A stretch of 32,144 nt of DNA from NCBI GenBank assembly GCA_017519045.1, contig JAFWTC010000065.1, forward strand, positions 1 through 32,144, read 5' to 3'. Below are positions 17,308 through 24,243 of this stretch, in pieces; position 1 is the first letter of the stretch; each line of letters starts with the position of its first letter. The stretch is from Candidatus Methanomethylophilaceae archaeon (GTDB taxonomy: Archaea > Thermoplasmatota > Thermoplasmata > Methanomassiliicoccales > Methanomethylophilaceae). The translations under genes were made by a program, and so were the position numbers. The notes under the pieces are model-generated. The model did not search any database and was not told the origin of the DNA. It saw only the letters and a list, made by a program, of their open reading frames with translations.

Positions 17308-18800
17308 CCGTTGTCCATGAGCACGCCCAAGACGGCCAGCGCGATGTAGACGATCCCGGTGACGGTGCCGAAGGCCACGAACCCGTCGCCGAAGAACCCC
17401 GTGACGGCCTCCGTGATGCCCGGATATATCTGCTCGAAGGCGTCCGTAGCCAGCTCCAGAAGCCCGGTCCCGCTGTAGCCGGTCTCCTCGGCCACGTAGG
17501 CGAACGGCGACGCCGCCATCTCCGAGTCCATGACGAAGGATATGATGAACGCGGAGACCGCGGCTCCGAGCGTGGCTCCCATGGAGCGGACCAGGCTGAC
17601 CGTGGCCAGGCTCATCCCCATCTCATCCTTGGGCGTGTGGTTCTGAAGGGACACGGATATCGTGCTCCCCAAGGCTCCGCATCCGGCCCCGAACAGCGAC
17701 ATCACGACTATGACCGCTGTTATGGGGGCGTCGGTTCCGAAGAAGTAGAGCAGGGTCAACGATATCCCCATCAGGAAGAAGCCTGCCATCACCCAGAGCC
17801 TGTATCCGGTCCTGGGAAGGAGCATCCCGTTCAGGACGGTGAACACCCCCATGGTGATGAAGAGCGGAATGCACAGGAACGCGCAGTCCATCTCCGACAG
17901 TCCGTACACGTAGATTCCGAAGAGCGCGATGAAGGACACCACGCCCAGCATCCCCAGGTTGTTCATGAACATGAAAAGGGCCGAAAGCCTCACCGCCTTC
18001 CTGCGCAGAAGGGAAGGGGACATCACCGGCTCGGGAGCCTTGTTCTCTATGCGGACGAACACGACCAGGAGCACGACGGCGACCGCCGCCACGGCCATGA
18101 CCTGCAGCGCGTCCATCGACGAATAGAACTGGAACGCGAGCAGGAACGCCAGGATCAGCAGGGACAGGACGGCCATCCCGGAGTAGTCTATAGCCTTCCT
18201 TCCCTCCGAAGCCGTCTTGGGGAATCCCTTGGACGTCAGCAGGAAGAACACGGCTACCAGGGGCAAATTGATCAGGAACACCCAGTGCCAGGTCGTCACC
18301 GCGCATATGAATCCGCCGACGAACGGCCCGGCGACCATGCTCAGCGTGGACAGCAGGTTTATCCCGGCCATAACCCTGGCCCTGTCCTCCGGGGCGTATA
18401 TGTCGGCTATGAAGGCGTTGGACACGGGCATTATCATTCCTCCCCCCGCCCCCTGGACGGCGCGGCTGACGACCATCATGTCCGGGCTGAAGGACGCGGC
18501 CGCCATCATCGACCCTATAGTGAACAGCCCCACGCCCAGGTACAGGACCGGCCTGCGGCCGAACTGGTCGGAGATCTTCCCGGCTATCGGTATCATGACC
18601 GCCTGGGTGAGAAGGAACCCAGCCGTGAGCCAGGAATAGTAGCCCAAGCCGTCCAAATCGGCCATTATCTGCTTCCCGCAGATGCTGATTATGGTTCCGT
18701 CGAGGCATGTGACGATGAATATCATGCACAGTCCCGCGAGAAGGCGCCTCCTCACGGCACCGTCCATGGCTCCGCATGACTCCTGACCGGCGGCCGACAT
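17280..18800 (-). CDS. MFS drug/metabolite exporter, DHA2 (EmrB/QacA) family
   Basis: A 506-residue membrane protein with about 14 predicted helices that exports small molecules in exchange for protons. Family marks: CLDGTIISI near residue 32 in helix 1; motif A GKISDQFGRRP at 74-84; a glycine-rich GAGGG stretch at 118-122; and WHWVFLINLP at 171-180, typical of DHA2 pumps. Start: ATG at 18800, because a box A element (CTTTTATCG, 18822-18830) lies about 26 bp upstream, leaving a leaderless transcript; the open frame continues to 19019 but that stretch runs through the neighbouring gene. The stop is TGA. The gene is tail-to-tail with the NRPS and overlaps its last 28 bp. Export of the NRPS product is the likely job, inferred only from position. 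It begins 32 bp after the hydrolase gene but has its own promoter. Confidence 0.93.
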   Translation of the reverse strand: MSAAGQESCGAMDGAVRRRLLAGLCMIFIVTCLDGTIISICGKQIMADLDGLGYYSWLTAGFLLTQAVMIPIAGKISDQFGRRPVLYLGVGLFTIGSMMAAASFSPDMMVVSRAVQGAGGGMIMPVSNAFIADIYAPEDRARVMAGINLLSTLSMVAGPFVGGFICAVTTWHWVFLINLPLVAVFFLLTSKGFPKTASEGRKAIDYSGMAVLSLLILAFLLAFQFYSSMDALQVMAVAAVAVVLLVVFVRIENKAPEPVMSPSLLRRKAVRLSALFMFMNNLGMLGVVSFIALFGIYVYGLSEMDCAFLCIPLFITMGVFTVLNGMLLPRTGYRLWVMAGFFLMGISLTLLYFFGTDAPITAVIVVMSLFGAGCGALGSTISVSLQNHTPKDEMGMSLATVSLVRSMGATLGAAVSAFIISFVMDSEMAASPFAYVAEETGYSGTGLLELATDAFEQIYPGITEAVTGFFGDGFVAFGTVTGIVYIALAVLGVLMDNGYTVSEDAS

Positions 18801-18821
18801 GTCCAGCCCTATCGGGAATGG

Positions 18822-18830
18822 CGATAAAAG
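18822..18830 (-). promoter_or_regulatory. Box A promoter element of the exporter gene
   Basis: The minus strand reads CTTTTATCG, centred 26 bp before ATG 18800. It lies just inside the 32-bp gap after the hydrolase stop codon. Confidence 0.55.
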
Positions 18831-18832
18831 GA

Positions 18833-19351
18833 TTAGCGGGCGGCGGAGAGCCTGTCCAAGGACACCGTGCGGCAGATGGCCTCCACGCGCTCCACGTTGG
18901 CGTCGTCGGTGGCGGCCGTGCCTCCTTCCAGGATGAACGGCGTGAACCCCAGGTCTATCGCGCAGAAATAGGTGGAAAGGACGCAGAGATGGGCCACCAT
19001 CCCCGCCAGGACGATGCATTCCGCCCCGACGTCATGCAGGACGCGGGCCAGGTCCGACCCTAAGAACGAGTTCATCTCGTCCTTATGGACGCGGATGTCC
19101 GAATCGGAAACCCTGAGGCCGTCCACGAACGCCTCCGGATCCTCCATCTAGTCGGACGTGTTGCTGTTCATCGGGTCGTAGCAGATCAGGACCACCGGGG
19201 AGCCGGACTCGTGGAACAGGTCCAAGGCGCGGTTCATCTCCCCTATATGGCGGTTCACGGACCCGTACAGCCCCTCGCTGACCGTATAGAACTTGTTCTG
19301 GACGTCCACCACGACGAGGGCCACCTTCCTCCCCTCCACTTCCAAGGCCAT
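18833..19351 (-). CDS. Cysteine hydrolase, isochorismatase/nicotinamidase fold, with in-frame UAG at codon 68 (candidate pyrrolysine protein)
   Basis: Reading through one TAG (19148-19150) gives a 172-residue protein of normal family length with all three catalytic residues: Asp16 in VVVDVQ, Lys90 in VHKDEMNSF and Cys123 in AHLCV. The Asp lies before the UAG and the Lys and Cys after it, so neither half could work alone. The frame is unchanged across the UAG, the next codon is ATG, and the true stop is TAA. Family members hydrolyse amides (nicotinamide, ureido compounds) or isochorismate; the Cys argues for an amidase-type hydrolase, substrate unknown. The start ATG at 19351 lies about 25 bp from a box A element (GTTATTATCG). 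The simplest reading is UAG decoded as pyrrolysine; a nonsense-mutated pseudogene is the alternative. The gene is divergent from rfcS and upstream of the exporter gene. Confidence 0.82.
19148..19150 (-). other. In-frame amber codon (UAG), possible pyrrolysine site
   Basis: The minus strand reads TCC GAC TAG ATG GAG. Homology to the cysteine hydrolase family continues in the same frame on both sides. The codon falls in the loop before the conserved FVDGL segment, away from the three catalytic residues. Confidence 0.7.
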
Positions 19352-19370
19352 GGGTGCGCCAAGGCTTGGA

Positions 19371-19380
19371 CGATAATAAC
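19371..19380 (-). promoter_or_regulatory. Box A promoter element of the UAG-containing hydrolase gene
   Basis: The minus strand reads GTTATTATCG, centred about 25 bp before ATG 19351. An intact promoter argues that the gene is expressed. Confidence 0.5.
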
Positions 19381-19403
19381 ATGTGCGGTCCGCGAACGAT
19401 ACC

Positions 19404-19411
19404 GTTTAATC
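19404..19411 (+). promoter_or_regulatory. Box A promoter element of rfcS
   Basis: GTTTAATC, about 28 bp before ATG 19436, in the 84-bp divergent gap shared with the hydrolase gene. Confidence 0.5.
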
Positions 19412-19435
19412 GGATTAACAACATGGAAGAGGGCA

Positions 19436-20512
19436 ATGAACGAGATCTGGACGGAGAAGTACAGGCCCAGGACGCTGGACGACGTCGTGGGGCAGAAGCA
19501 TGTGTCCGAGAGGCTGAAGGCGTACGTCGCATCGAGGAACATGCCTCACCTGATGTTCACCGGACCCGCAGGCACCGGGAAGACCACCTGCTCCCTGGCC
19601 TTGGCCAAGGAGATGTTCGGCGGAGAGTGGAGGGGCAACTTCATAGAGCTCAACGCCTCCGACGAGAGGGGGATCGACGTCGTGCGCGGGAAGATCAAGG
19701 AGTTCGCCAGGACGGCTCCCCTCGGGGGCGCCGAGTTCAAGATCATCTTCATGGACGAGGCCGACGCCCTGACCTCGGACGCCCAGGCGGCGCTCAGGAG
19801 GACCATGGAGAAGTACTCGTCCATCTGCCGCTTCATACTCTCCTGCAACTACTCGTCGAAGATCATAGACCCCATCCAGTCCAGATGCGCGGTATTCAGG
19901 TTCAAGCCCCTCTCGGCCGAGGACGTCGAGGCCTACCTCAGGAAGATCGTAGCCCAGGAGAATATCCAGATCGACGACGACGCCATGAAGGGGCTGGTCA
20001 TGGTCGCCAGGGGGGACATGAGAAGGGCGGTCAACTCCCTCCAGGTGGCTGCGTCCCTCGGGAAGAAGATCGACCTGGACCTCATCTACCAGACCATCGG
20101 CATGGCCAACCCGGAGATCGTCAAGAACATCCTCGAGACCGCGCTCGGCGGCAACTTCGTCAAGGCCCGCGACACCCTCGAGAACGTCATGATAGAGTAC
20201 GGGCTCTCCGGCCAGGACATCATAAGGCAGATCCATTCCACGTTCTTCGACCTGAGCCTATCGGATTCCGAGAAGGTCAGGCTGGTGGACAAGACCGGGG
20301 AGATCGAGTTCCGCATAGTCGAGGGGAGCAACGAGAGGATACAGCTCGAGGCCCTCCTGGCATATCTGGTGATGATCGGCGGAAACAGGAGGCGACGTCG
20401 CTCCAACGCCCTCAGGATCCTGGGGAGCATCCTCTCCGAGGCCTCGTCCAGGACCTCCCGCGACGAGCACAGCAGCAGGACGTCCCTCTCCCTCTGGAGC
20501 TCTTTATCATAG
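19436..20512 (+). CDS. rfcS: Replication factor C small subunit (clamp loader ATPase)
   Basis: An AAA+ subunit of the archaeal clamp loader, which opens the PCNA ring and places it on primed DNA. Start ATG 19436 gives the classic MNEIWTEKYRP opening; the open frame extends upstream to 19085, but that stretch is antisense to the hydrolase gene. Motifs: Walker A GPAGTGKTT (43-51), Walker B IIFMDEAD (103-110), and the SRC box with the arginine finger (149-151). Family similarity ends near residue 317 (base 20386). The frame then lacks a stop and runs about 40 more residues antisense to the phosphatase gene, ending at a TAG. The tail is Arg/Ser-rich and looks non-native. Box A GTTTAATC at 19404-19411 lies about 28 bp before the start. 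The function is secure; the 3' end is not. Confidence 0.95.
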   Translation: MNEIWTEKYRPRTLDDVVGQKHVSERLKAYVASRNMPHLMFTGPAGTGKTTCSLALAKEMFGGEWRGNFIELNASDERGIDVVRGKIKEFARTAPLGGAEFKIIFMDEADALTSDAQAALRRTMEKYSSICRFILSCNYSSKIIDPIQSRCAVFRFKPLSAEDVEAYLRKIVAQENIQIDDDAMKGLVMVARGDMRRAVNSLQVAASLGKKIDLDLIYQTIGMANPEIVKNILETALGGNFVKARDTLENVMIEYGLSGQDIIRQIHSTFFDLSLSDSEKVRLVDKTGEIEFRIVEGSNERIQLEALLAYLVMIGGNRRRRRSNALRILGSILSEASSRTSRDEHSSRTSLSLWSSLS

Positions 20513-21183
20513 ACGGCGCCGGCCTTCTCAGCGATGTACAGCCCCGGCAGGTAGTCCCAGATCTTGTTGGTGAAGCGGACGTGGACGTCCGTGCGGCCGC
20601 AGGAGAGGAACGCGAAGTCGACGCATGCCGCGCCGAACACCTTGAACCTGGCGACGTCCCCGTAGCATTCCGAGAACACCGCCGCCTGGGCCCTTCTGAA
20701 CGCCTCGGACCTCCTGCTGAAGTCGCCGGTGGACACGAGGCACTCCCTGAGGGGGCGGGGCGCCGCCGCATGGATCAGGACGTCCCCCAGGAACGCGCCC
20801 TTCTCCGTCGCATGGAACATCTCGCCGCTCTCGGGCAGGTATATCGCCGCCGCCTTCGGGACGCCGTCCTCCAGGAACGCCGCCTGGATCCCGTAGAGGG
20901 GTATCCCGCGGGAGAAGTTCACGGTGCCGTCGATGGGATCCACCACCCACGACCTGGAGGAGGCCTCCGCGTCGGGGCTGGACTCCTCCGAGATTATCGC
21001 GTCGTCCGGGAACTCCGAGCGGATCTCGGAGATTATCGCGTTCTCCGCGCCGATGTCCGAGGGCGTGACGGCGTCGTAGACCCCCTGTGGATTGGCCTTC
21101 GTCCCGGCGGTCCGGTCGGATATCGCGCCCGAGGCCTTCATAAGGGCGTTCTTCATGACCTCCAGCTCGCGCGAGGCGCCCAT
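20086..21183 (-). CDS. Inositol-monophosphatase/fructose-1,6-bisphosphatase family phosphatase, with run-on 3' end
   Basis: A metal-dependent sugar or inositol phosphate phosphatase. Family marks: Glu pair in ISEESSPD (64-71), metal-binding DPIDGT (82-87), and the C-terminal metal site IWDYLPGLYIAEKAGA around 208-223. Recognisable protein ends near residue 262 (base about 20398), the usual length. The frame has no stop there and continues for about 100 residues antisense to rfcS, ending only at a TAG (20086-20088), so the last third is doubtful. Start ATG 21183 lies 8 bp after the TGA of the CoA-ligase-like gene, making it the last gene of the minus-strand operon. In archaea this family supplies fructose-1,6-bisphosphatase or inositol monophosphatase activity; which one applies here cannot be told. 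Confidence 0.85.
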   Translation of the reverse strand: MGASRELEVMKNALMKASGAISDRTAGTKANPQGVYDAVTPSDIGAENAIISEIRSEFPDDAIISEESSPDAEASSRSWVVDPIDGTVNFSRGIPLYGIQAAFLEDGVPKAAAIYLPESGEMFHATEKGAFLGDVLIHAAAPRPLRECLVSTGDFSRRSEAFRRAQAAVFSECYGDVARFKVFGAACVDFAFLSCGRTDVHVRFTNKIWDYLPGLYIAEKAGAVYDKELQRERDVLLLCSSREVLDEASERMLPRILRALERRRLLFPPIITRYARRASSCILSLLPSTMRNSISPVLSTSLTFSESDRLRSKNVEWICLMMSWPESPYSIMTFSRVSRALTKLPPSAVSRMFLTISGLAMPMVW

Positions 21184-21191
21184 GGGATCCC

Positions 21192-22427
21192 TCAGTACCT
21201 GTTGTCAAAGAACCTGTTGGTCTTCTTCTCGCTGCGGGGGAGGTACCCCAGGTCGACGGCCTTGGACACCACCGTGACCCCGATGCGCGACTTGATGAGC
21301 GCGGTCATCTCCTGCTCCAGGGCGCGGCGCGACTCCGGAGGCACGTCGGTCTCGAAGTACAGGGTGACGATGTCCTTGCCCTCGAGATGGTCGATCATGA
21401 CCTGGTACTCCCCTGTGGCCCCCTTCATGAGGGAAATGGCCTCGTCGAAGTGCGCGGGGAACATGTTGACCCCCTTCACCTTGACCATGTCGTCGGTCCT
21501 GCCCATTATGATGTCTATGCGGGGGAATCTGGAGCCGCAGGGGCAGTCCCCGGGTATTATCCTGGTGAGGTCGTGGGTCCTGTACCTGATGAGCGGGGCC
21601 CCCTCCTTCCTGAAGGCGGTGATCACCAGCTCGCCGGGCTCCCCGTCGGGAAGGACCTCGCCGGTCTCAGGATCGATGATCTCGAAGTAGACGTAGTCGT
21701 CCCACATGTGGATCCCGTTGCGATAGTCGCAGCTGATCCCGATTCCGGGACCGTATATCTCGGTCAGCCCGTAGATGTCGTAGAAGTCCACCCCGAGGCT
21801 GTCGGCGATGCTCTGCCTCATCTTGTCGCCCCAGCGCTCGGAGCCTATGATCCCCTTCTTCAGGTACAGCTCGTCCCTGATCCCGCGCCTCTCTATCTCC
21901 TCGGCCAGCAGAAGCGCATAGGACGAGGTACCGGTGATGACCGTGGACTTCATGTCCTTCATCATCCGGATCTGCTTCTCGGTGTTGCCCGGCCCCATCG
22001 GGATGGCCATGGCCCCAAGCCTCTCGCATCCGGCCTGGAAGCCTATCCCGGCGGTCCACAGGCCGTACCCGGGCGTGATCTGGACCCTATCGGCCTCGGT
22101 GACCCCGGCCATCCTGTAGCAGCGCTCGAAGATGACCGCCCAGTCCTCGACGTCGCGCCTGGTGTAGGGTATGACGACAGGGGTTCCGGTGGTCCCCGAC
22201 GAGGAGTGGATCCTCACTATGTCCCTCTCCGGGACCGCGGCCAGACCTAGAGGGTACGCTTCGCGCAGGTCGCCCTTGTCGGTGAAGGGGAGCCTCTCGA
22301 ACTCCTCCTGGGTGGTTATGGAGGCCACGTCTATGCCCTCGAACTTCTTGGCATAGAACGGGCTCTTCTCCTTTATCGTGGAAAGCAGCCTGATGATGTT
22401 CTCCTTCTGATAGCCGTTCATCCTCAT
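21192..22427 (-). CDS. Phenylacetate-CoA ligase family (PaaK-like) AMP-forming enzyme
   Basis: A 411-residue adenylate-forming ligase that should convert an aryl or other carboxylic acid plus ATP and CoA to the acyl-CoA. Seen: the phosphate loop SSSGTTGTPVVIPY (from about 75), YGLTEIYGPG in the core, the hinge region IRYRTHDL, a CPCG pair, and the C-terminal GRTDDMVKVKG stretch typical of PaaK. Length fits the family (about 430). The start ATG overlaps the TGA of the upstream Sel1 gene as ATGA, which suggests translational coupling. Archaeal PaaK relatives often work with 2-oxoacid:ferredoxin oxidoreductases in aryl-acid metabolism, but no such genes are in the window. The acid used is unknown; it could feed an unusual starter to the NRPS, but nothing in the sequence links them. 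Confidence 0.92.
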   Translation of the reverse strand: MRMNGYQKENIIRLLSTIKEKSPFYAKKFEGIDVASITTQEEFERLPFTDKGDLREAYPLGLAAVPERDIVRIHSSSGTTGTPVVIPYTRRDVEDWAVIFERCYRMAGVTEADRVQITPGYGLWTAGIGFQAGCERLGAMAIPMGPGNTEKQIRMMKDMKSTVITGTSSYALLLAEEIERRGIRDELYLKKGIIGSERWGDKMRQSIADSLGVDFYDIYGLTEIYGPGIGISCDYRNGIHMWDDYVYFEIIDPETGEVLPDGEPGELVITAFRKEGAPLIRYRTHDLTRIIPGDCPCGSRFPRIDIIMGRTDDMVKVKGVNMFPAHFDEAISLMKGATGEYQVMIDHLEGKDIVTLYFETDVPPESRRALEQEMTALIKSRIGVTVVSKAVDLGYLPRSEKKTNRFFDNRY

Positions 22428-23161
22428 TTCCGTTCCTCCTTGATCCTGTCCAGCATCTCCGCGGCCTCGAGGCTCCCGCGGCTCGCGGCCTTCCTAAGCC
22501 ATTTCTCGGCGTTGCGCTCGCTCTTCACCATGCCCTCCCCCGAGAGGGAGAGCTTTCCGAGCATGAGCATCGCGTCCTCGGAACCGGCGTCCGCCGCCTT
22601 GGCGAGGCATTTGACGGCCTTTCCCTGATTGCGCGGGACGCTTTCACCGTCGAGGTACATCATCCCGAGGCGGTATCCTCCCTTGGGATAGCCGTTCTCC
22701 ATGCAGACCGTGTACGCCTTCACGGCCTTCGCTGGGTCCCTGGGCGTGCCGCGGCCCTCCTCGTCCATGACGCCCACGCGGTACATGGCCATCAGGTTGC
22801 CGGCATCGGCGGCCTTGGAATACCACTTGTACGCCTCCTCCCAGTCCTGCTCCACGCCCTCGACGTCGGTCAGCATGAAGGCCAGGTTGAACATCGCCCG
22901 GGGGTATCCGAGCTCGGCGGATTTGCGATAGAGCTCCAGCGCCTTCTCCAGGTCGGGGCGGAGCCCCTCCCCGTGGGCCCTCATGTGGCCCAGGTTGCAC
23001 ATGGCCTCCGCATTGCCCTGGTCGGCTGCGAGGCCGAACCACCTGGCTGCCTCCCTGCGGTCCTGGACCACGCCGTCGCCTTTGAAGAACATGTAGCCCA
23101 TGGCGACCTGCGCGTCCTGGTCGCCGTCCCTCGCCGCCTTCATGACGGATTCGAACGACAT
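22424..23161 (-). CDS. Sel1-repeat protein (third in operon)
   Basis: A 245-residue all-helical solenoid of about six Sel1-like repeats, each about 36 residues with the pattern A..LG.MY..G.GV..D..KA..W..KAA..G. No signal peptide or membrane helix is visible. Start ATG 23161 gives MSFESVMKAARDGD, and the longer open frame upstream is antisense-free but belongs to the preceding gene in another frame. The gene overlaps the end of the preceding Sel1 gene by 22 bp, and its TGA overlaps the start of the PaaK-like gene. Sel1 proteins act as scaffolds in protein-protein interaction; the partner is unknown. Confidence 0.9.
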   Translation of the reverse strand: MSFESVMKAARDGDQDAQVAMGYMFFKGDGVVQDRREAARWFGLAADQGNAEAMCNLGHMRAHGEGLRPDLEKALELYRKSAELGYPRAMFNLAFMLTDVEGVEQDWEEAYKWYSKAADAGNLMAMYRVGVMDEEGRGTPRDPAKAVKAYTVCMENGYPKGGYRLGMMYLDGESVPRNQGKAVKCLAKAADAGSEDAMLMLGKLSLSGEGMVKSERNAEKWLRKAASRGSLEAAEMLDRIKEERK

Positions 23162-24243
23162 CGGCGGCCCCTCACCCTGCGCACGTACGTCTCGGGGTGC
23201 TCCATATAGTTCCCCAGGTAGTAGAACGCCGCGAGGAAGCCGTTGGCGGCCGCCTGGGCGTAGTACTGGATGGCGAGCGTCTCGTCGCGGGGGTACTCGC
23301 TGTTGTCGTAGAACCGCCCCAGCATGAACTGCGCGTCGCAGGATCCTGCGGAGGCGGCGCGGGTGAGGATCTCCATCGCCTTGCGGTCGTTGCGCTTGAG
23401 ATACATCCCCTGATGGTACATCATGGCGATCGCGAACATGGCATCGGGATCGCCGAGGTCGGCCGCCTCCGAATAATTCTCGTAGGCGGCCTTCTCGTCG
23501 CCCATGGCCAGGCTCTCGTCCCCGCGGCGGACCGCCGCATCCCTGACGTCGGTCTCCCTCTGGACGGCGGTGCGGTCCAGGCCCGCCAGACGCTCCTTGT
23601 AGCTGTCCGGATTGGCGCCGGAAAGGATCTCCAGGGCCCTCCTGTAGCAGAGGATGCACTTCTCGTGCCCCATGTCCGCGCCGTACTTGTACCAGCGCAC
23701 CGCCTCCATATGGTCCTGGGAGATGTCGTCGAGGCCGTACTCGTAGTCCAGGCCTATCTCCAGGAAAGTGTCTCCGTCCCCGGACATCCCGGCGGAGAGG
23801 AACCACATCTCAGCATCCGCGGAGGATCCTCCGGACTGGCCGTTCTGGATCAGGTACCCGACCATGAACTTGGCCTTCACGTGGCCTTTCTCGGCCGCCC
23901 TCCTGAACCATTCGGACGCCTCGCTGACGTTGCGCCCCAGGATGTCGCCCGAGTAGAGCTCCTTGGCCAGGGCGTACTGGGCGTCCACGTTCCCCATCTC
24001 CGACGCCGACCTCAGATGCCTCACGTATGCGGAGACGTCCGTGTTGTCCAGGATGCCCTCGGAGTACAGCTTCGCCAGCTCCCAATGCGCCCTGGGGCAG
24101 CCTCTGGAGGCGGCCCGCCGGTACCATTCGACCGCGAGCCCCATGTCCGGCTCGACCTCCTTGCCCTCGTGATAGTAATATGCGACCCCGAGGCAGGCGT
24201 ACGGGTCGCCCATCTCGGCCGCGCGGAAGATCGGATCCCTCAC
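23140..24243 (-). CDS. Sel1-repeat protein (second in operon), GTG start
   Basis: A 367-residue Sel1-repeat protein. The chosen start is a GTG at 24243 that overlaps the preceding stop as GTGA, with a purine-rich GGAGA ribosome site just upstream; the frame stays open far upstream but only antisense-like, Arg/Gly-rich sequence is there. About four Sel1 units precede a less regular middle (about 190-230, with a charged linker), and a further three or so follow. The C-terminal RRVRGRRCRSNPS tail is read through the start region of the next gene and may be non-functional. Cytoplasmic scaffold, partner unknown. Confidence 0.88.
   Translation of the reverse strand: MRDPIFRAAEMGDPYACLGVAYYYHEGKEVEPDMGLAVEWYRRAASRGCPRAHWELAKLYSEGILDNTDVSAYVRHLRSASEMGNVDAQYALAKELYSGDILGRNVSEASEWFRRAAEKGHVKAKFMVGYLIQNGQSGGSSADAEMWFLSAGMSGDGDTFLEIGLDYEYGLDDISQDHMEAVRWYKYGADMGHEKCILCYRRALEILSGANPDSYKERLAGLDRTAVQRETDVRDAAVRRGDESLAMGDEKAAYENYSEAADLGDPDAMFAIAMMYHQGMYLKRNDRKAMEILTRAASAGSCDAQFMLGRFYDNSEYPRDETLAIQYYAQAAANGFLAAFYYLGNYMEHPETYVRRVRGRRCRSNPS

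Noticed and set aside
16635-18779. Long plus-strand open frame of about 714 codons opposite the exporter gene
   Set aside because: It is the complement of a well-recognised membrane transporter, has a low-complexity Arg/Gly/His-rich product and no family resemblance. It is an antisense artefact of high GC.
18833-19147. Downstream half of the hydrolase as a separate gene starting at the ATG right after the UAG
   Set aside because: It would lack the catalytic Asp and the first strand of the fold, and has no ribosome site of its own. A single read-through protein fits the family better.
1-19351. Idea that NRPS, exporter and isochorismatase-fold protein form a siderophore cluster regulated with feo
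   Set aside because: The hydrolase keeps the catalytic Cys of amidases. No 2,3-dihydroxybenzoate genes are present, no TTAGG-N4-CCTAA operator was seen near the exporter or hydrolase promoters, and the NRPS promoter is outside the window.
19085-19435. Upstream extension of rfcS to 19085
   Set aside because: The added residues are the complement of the hydrolase gene, while ATG 19436 gives the conserved RfcS N-terminus with a box A at the right distance.
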